The translations under genes were made by a program, and so were the position numbers. A DNA stretch of 64,000 nt from positions 124,001-188,000 of the forward strand of contig NZ_QXQA01000010.1 in NCBI RefSeq assembly GCF_003583765.1. Reading direction: 5' to 3'. Positions within the stretch are counted from its first letter, which is position 1, and each line of letters begins with the position of its first letter. The notes under the pieces are model-generated. The model ran no database searches, had not been told where the DNA came from, and saw only the letters and a list, made by a program, of their open reading frames with translations. This DNA comes from Paenibacillus nanensis (GTDB lineage Bacteria; Bacillota; Bacilli; Paenibacillales; Paenibacillaceae). Of this stretch, positions 61,350 through 64,000 are shown piece after piece.

Positions 61350-63245
61350 TTGGAACAATATCAGATTGTGCCGTGGGATGACCTGCTGACGGAAGAATCA
61401 TCCGGAATGAATCTGGAACAATACGTTCCGCCCGAGCTGGAAGAACTCGCCAATCAAGTCTGCAAGTTCTATGCAATGGACGTGCGAAGTATGCAGCTTA
61501 TTACTTCAAAGCCTGATAAAGGCGGGGCGATCTGGCGCATTGAGACGAATCATGGACCGCGAAGCTTGAAGGTGCTTCATCGGACGCCTGCGCGAAGCTT
61601 ATTCAGCGTAGGCGCTCAGGAATACGTGGTGAAGAAGGGTGCACGCGTACCCGCTATTATTCATACCATAGATGGCCGAAACTCCGTTGTCGCAGGCGGC
61701 AAGCTTTGGATCGTGACGGACTGGATCGATTCGCTGACGCCTGTAGCCAAGATTGATTTGGAGGGAGCCCAGACGCTGGTACACGGGCTCGGCGAGTTTC
61801 ACCAATGGTCGAAAGGGTATGTACCGCCGCTTGAAGCCGGAAAGTCGTCCCGCATTTTTAAATGGGAAAGCCAGTACCAAAAGATTATGACGAAGATCGG
61901 ATGGTTCCGCCATATCGCGAGAGCTTATCCTGACACGGCGGCAAGCTCTAAGCTGCTGTCAGTGGTCGATACGTTTGAAACGCAAGCCAAAGAAATATTC
62001 GCGAGGTTCCAAGCTTCCGCCTACCAGAAAATGATTCGGAAAGGCGAAGCTCATTGGGGTCTCGCGCATCAGGATTACGGCTGGTCAAACGGTCAGATGG
62101 GTCCTGGCGGCATCTGGGTTATCGACCTGGACGGCGTGGCTTTCGACCTGCCGATCCGCGACCTTCGGAAGATTATAACCAGTACGATGGATGACATGGG
62201 TACATGGGATTTAGCATGGATTCGCGGCGTAATTGACGCGTACCATCGCGCGAATCCGCTGGATCGGGAGACGTTCGAGCTGCTATGGATCGACATGGCG
62301 TTCCCGAATGAATTTTATAAGCATGTGAAGGAAGTTGTGTTCAGCCCGGTGGAATTCATGAATACCGAGCTTGATGCCATATTGGACCGGGTCTTAATGA
62401 CGGAAGCGAACAAGTGGGAAGTGCTGCGCGAGCTGGAGAAAGATATGGAAAAATATCCGGCAGGCGATTACACGGAGATCGAAGCGGTACCGAGCCAGCC
62501 TTATTCCTACCGCGATTACGTGAGAAGAGAGGCAGAAACGGCACAACCTGCAAAACCGGTAAAACCGGCAAGACCGGAGCGGGCCGAACGGAGCGAGAGT
62601 CGAATCATTCGGCTTGTCGTACAGCCTGACGGATCGGTTAAGCTGTTCGAAGGGCCGAAACCGGTCGAGACTGGAGCGCCCGCGCGCAACCGCAATAAAG
62701 CTCAGACAGCCTTGCCGCTGCCAATCATTGCGCTGCCGGTCCGCAATCGCCAGCAGCAGCCGAAACAAAGGCACAAGCCTTTTGCCGAAAGGCCGCAGGA
62801 GCAACGGGGCGCGGCTAGAACGGTTCAACCGGCCAGACAGGAAAAAACGGCAAAACCGGCAAAACCGGCAAGGTCAGTAAAACCGGCAAAGCCAGTAAAA
62901 CCGGCGAAAACAGTAAAAGCCGCCAAGAGCTTGAAAAAGGCCAAAAGAGCAGCAAAAAGCGCAGCAAAAAGCGCCGCACCGCTGTTAACGCAGCCGCGTG
63001 CAGCCCAAAAGCAGCCTAATTCCAAGCTGCGAAAAGCAATAAATAACCTAAGGACGGAAGCGGCAAGACAAGAAGCGATGAAGCTTTTGAAATCGAAAAC
63101 GAAATCATCGCGCAAAACGAAAAAGGCAAAAACGATTCGTAAAGCGGCAATCAAGTCATTCTTTCAATCATCCGCGGCCCCTTCTGGCAAGGCCTATATC
63201 TCCGCCTTCAGAAGTAGCGCTAACATGAGGGAGAAAGTGATATGA
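61350..63245 (+). CDS. cotS: CotS-type spore coat kinase-like protein with histone-like tail
   Basis: The first about 370 residues match the CotS/YutH-type kinase-like family (aminoglycoside phosphotransferase fold): RSLKVLHRTPARSLFSVGAQEYVV, then the catalytic-type LAHQDYGWSNGQMGPGGIWVIDLDG. CotS homologues are spore coat assembly proteins. After YSYRDYV (about 395) comes a low-complexity region of about 235 residues rich in Lys, Ala and Pro, with KPAKPVKPAK-type repeats and AAKSAAKSAAP, like histone H1. The TTG start has GTGGAGG upstream. It is 631 aa, against about 350 for simple CotS proteins. It overlaps the glycosyltransferase gene by 4 bp. Confidence 0.85.
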   Translation: MEQYQIVPWDDLLTEESSGMNLEQYVPPELEELANQVCKFYAMDVRSMQLITSKPDKGGAIWRIETNHGPRSLKVLHRTPARSLFSVGAQEYVVKKGARVPAIIHTIDGRNSVVAGGKLWIVTDWIDSLTPVAKIDLEGAQTLVHGLGEFHQWSKGYVPPLEAGKSSRIFKWESQYQKIMTKIGWFRHIARAYPDTAASSKLLSVVDTFETQAKEIFARFQASAYQKMIRKGEAHWGLAHQDYGWSNGQMGPGGIWVIDLDGVAFDLPIRDLRKIITSTMDDMGTWDLAWIRGVIDAYHRANPLDRETFELLWIDMAFPNEFYKHVKEVVFSPVEFMNTELDAILDRVLMTEANKWEVLRELEKDMEKYPAGDYTEIEAVPSQPYSYRDYVRREAETAQPAKPVKPARPERAERSESRIIRLVVQPDGSVKLFEGPKPVETGAPARNRNKAQTALPLPIIALPVRNRQQQPKQRHKPFAERPQEQRGAARTVQPARQEKTAKPAKPARSVKPAKPVKPAKTVKAAKSLKKAKRAAKSAAKSAAPLLTQPRAAQKQPNSKLRKAINNLRTEAARQEAMKLLKSKTKSSRKTKKAKTIRKAAIKSFFQSSAAPSGKAYISAFRSSANMREKVI

Positions 63246-64000
63246 ATATATTAATGATATGCACAGAGAAGCTGCCTGTGCCTAACATACGGGGCGGAGC
63301 CATTCAAACGTATATCGGCGGCGTCTCGCAGCTTCTCAGTAAACATCATCAAATTACCATCATAGGCAGGTCTGATCCGGACCTGCCAGATGATGAGACA
63401 GTCGGGGGTATTCGCTACCTGCGATTTGAGTCGCAGGGGCTATTGGATATCTATATGAGCAACGTCATCCCGTATTTGGAAACCAGCGCTGATCAATACG
63501 ATATCATTCATATTTTTAACCGCCCGAAGATGGTCCTGCCGGTATCCTCCGTCAGACCGAACGCCCGTATCGTGCTCAGCATGCACAACGATATGTTTAA
63601 TCCGGTGAAGCTGAGCAAGGAGGAGGGGGAGGCCGTCATTGAACGCGTGGAGACGATTGTGACGATCAGCAACTATATCGGCTCCGAAATATGCAGATTT
63701 TATCCGCAAGCGGAATCGAAAATCCGGACGATCTATTCCGGCGTCGATCTCTCGCGATTTGCCCCATGGAGGCAGTCGCAATCGGCGCAGGAGGATCGGG
63801 ACAGCATCCGTTCCGCGCACAATCTCGGCAACAAAAAGGTCATTCTGTTCGTCGGACGGCTATCTCGAAATAAGGGGCCGCATGTGCTGGTCAGGGCGAT
63901 GTCCCAGTTGAACCACTCCGACGCTGTCCTCGTTATAGTCGGCGCCGCGTGGTACAGCGACAACCGGGTTAGCGATTATATCGCTTATCTTCGCGCGCTT
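63242..64000 (+). CDS. cotSA: CotSA-type GT4 glycosyltransferase (3' partial)
   Basis: This gene runs off the right edge, and 253 codons are visible. The N-terminus NILMICTEKLPVPNIRGGAIQTYI is the usual GT4 opening with a Gly-rich donor site, and KVILFVGRLSRNKGPHVLVRAM and IVGAAWYSDN continue the GT-B fold. Similarity and position next to cotS point to CotSA, a spore coat glycosyltransferase-like protein. ATGA overlap with the cotS stop indicates coupling. Sugar donor and acceptor unknown. Confidence 0.87.
   Translation, partial: MNILMICTEKLPVPNIRGGAIQTYIGGVSQLLSKHHQITIIGRSDPDLPDDETVGGIRYLRFESQGLLDIYMSNVIPYLETSADQYDIIHIFNRPKMVLPVSSVRPNARIVLSMHNDMFNPVKLSKEEGEAVIERVETIVTISNYIGSEICRFYPQAESKIRTIYSGVDLSRFAPWRQSQSAQEDRDSIRSAHNLGNKKVILFVGRLSRNKGPHVLVRAMSQLNHSDAVLVIVGAAWYSDNRVSDYIAYLRAL

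Overview
The window looks like chromosomal DNA of a Paenibacillus-type, spore-forming member of the Bacillota. The evidence is a CotS/CotSA-type spore coat pair, a secreted protein with three S-layer homology (SLH) domains, a YesM/YesN-type two-component system beside a sugar ABC importer that lacks its own ATPase, a guanine-type riboswitch ahead of xpt-pbuX, strong AGGAGG-type ribosome binding sites, and moderately high GC. Species assignment is inference. No rRNA, tRNA, CRISPR array, insertion sequence or prophage was recognised. Both ends cut genes: a sensor kinase on the left and a glycosyltransferase on the right.

Left part (1-14.7 kb): a carbohydrate-sensing two-component system and its ABC importer (binding lipoprotein plus two permeases) are followed by about 0.9 kb of non-coding DNA with two different repeat arrays. 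Next comes a complete mannitol PTS operon, mtlA-mtlR-mtlF-mtlD, that continues directly into its own Enzyme I and HPr genes. Its promoter has a CcpA-type cre site in the spacer and an 18-bp palindrome upstream.

Middle part (14.8-33.4 kb): guanine riboswitch-xpt-pbuX; a Bax-inhibitor-1-family membrane protein; a chemotaxis receptor; an ECF sigma factor with an overlapping membrane SH3-like protein; an RlmN-family methyltransferase; a SatA-like streptothricin acetyltransferase; a MacB/FtsX-type ABC exporter; a minus-strand cluster of metallo-hydrolase, DMT exporter and acetyltransferase opposite an Lrp regulator; and a TetR-controlled ABC-2 exporter operon whose promoter carries two identical operators.

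Right-middle part (33.4-54.5 kb): nitrogen-compound and amino-acid genes (amidinotransferase-family protein, amidase, gamma-glutamyltransferase family, Lrp regulator), a split chromate transporter, TetR-HXXEE, small enzymes, a second peptide deformylase-type gene behind an XRE regulator, an allantoin catabolic operon (allantoinase, allantoate amidohydrolase-type M20 enzyme, PucG-type aminotransferase), a cytoplasmic GH20 hexosaminidase, and a DoxX gene whose promoter spacer is a perfect palindrome.

Right end (54.6-64 kb): a 1,854-residue cell-surface protein combining a phosphodiester glycosidase-type domain, Ig/cohesin-like modules, a purple-acid-phosphatase module and three SLH domains; a 51-bp tandem array of hairpins; an SRPBCC protein; and the spore coat kinase-like CotS homologue with a long histone-H1-like Lys/Ala/Pro tail, translationally coupled to a CotSA-type glycosyltransferase.

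The least explained feature is a set of three intergenic arrays (6.6, 35.0 and 60.3 kb). Their sequences are unrelated, but each repeats a palindromic core at about 50-60 bp (mostly 51), and each lies next to the 3' end of a gene.
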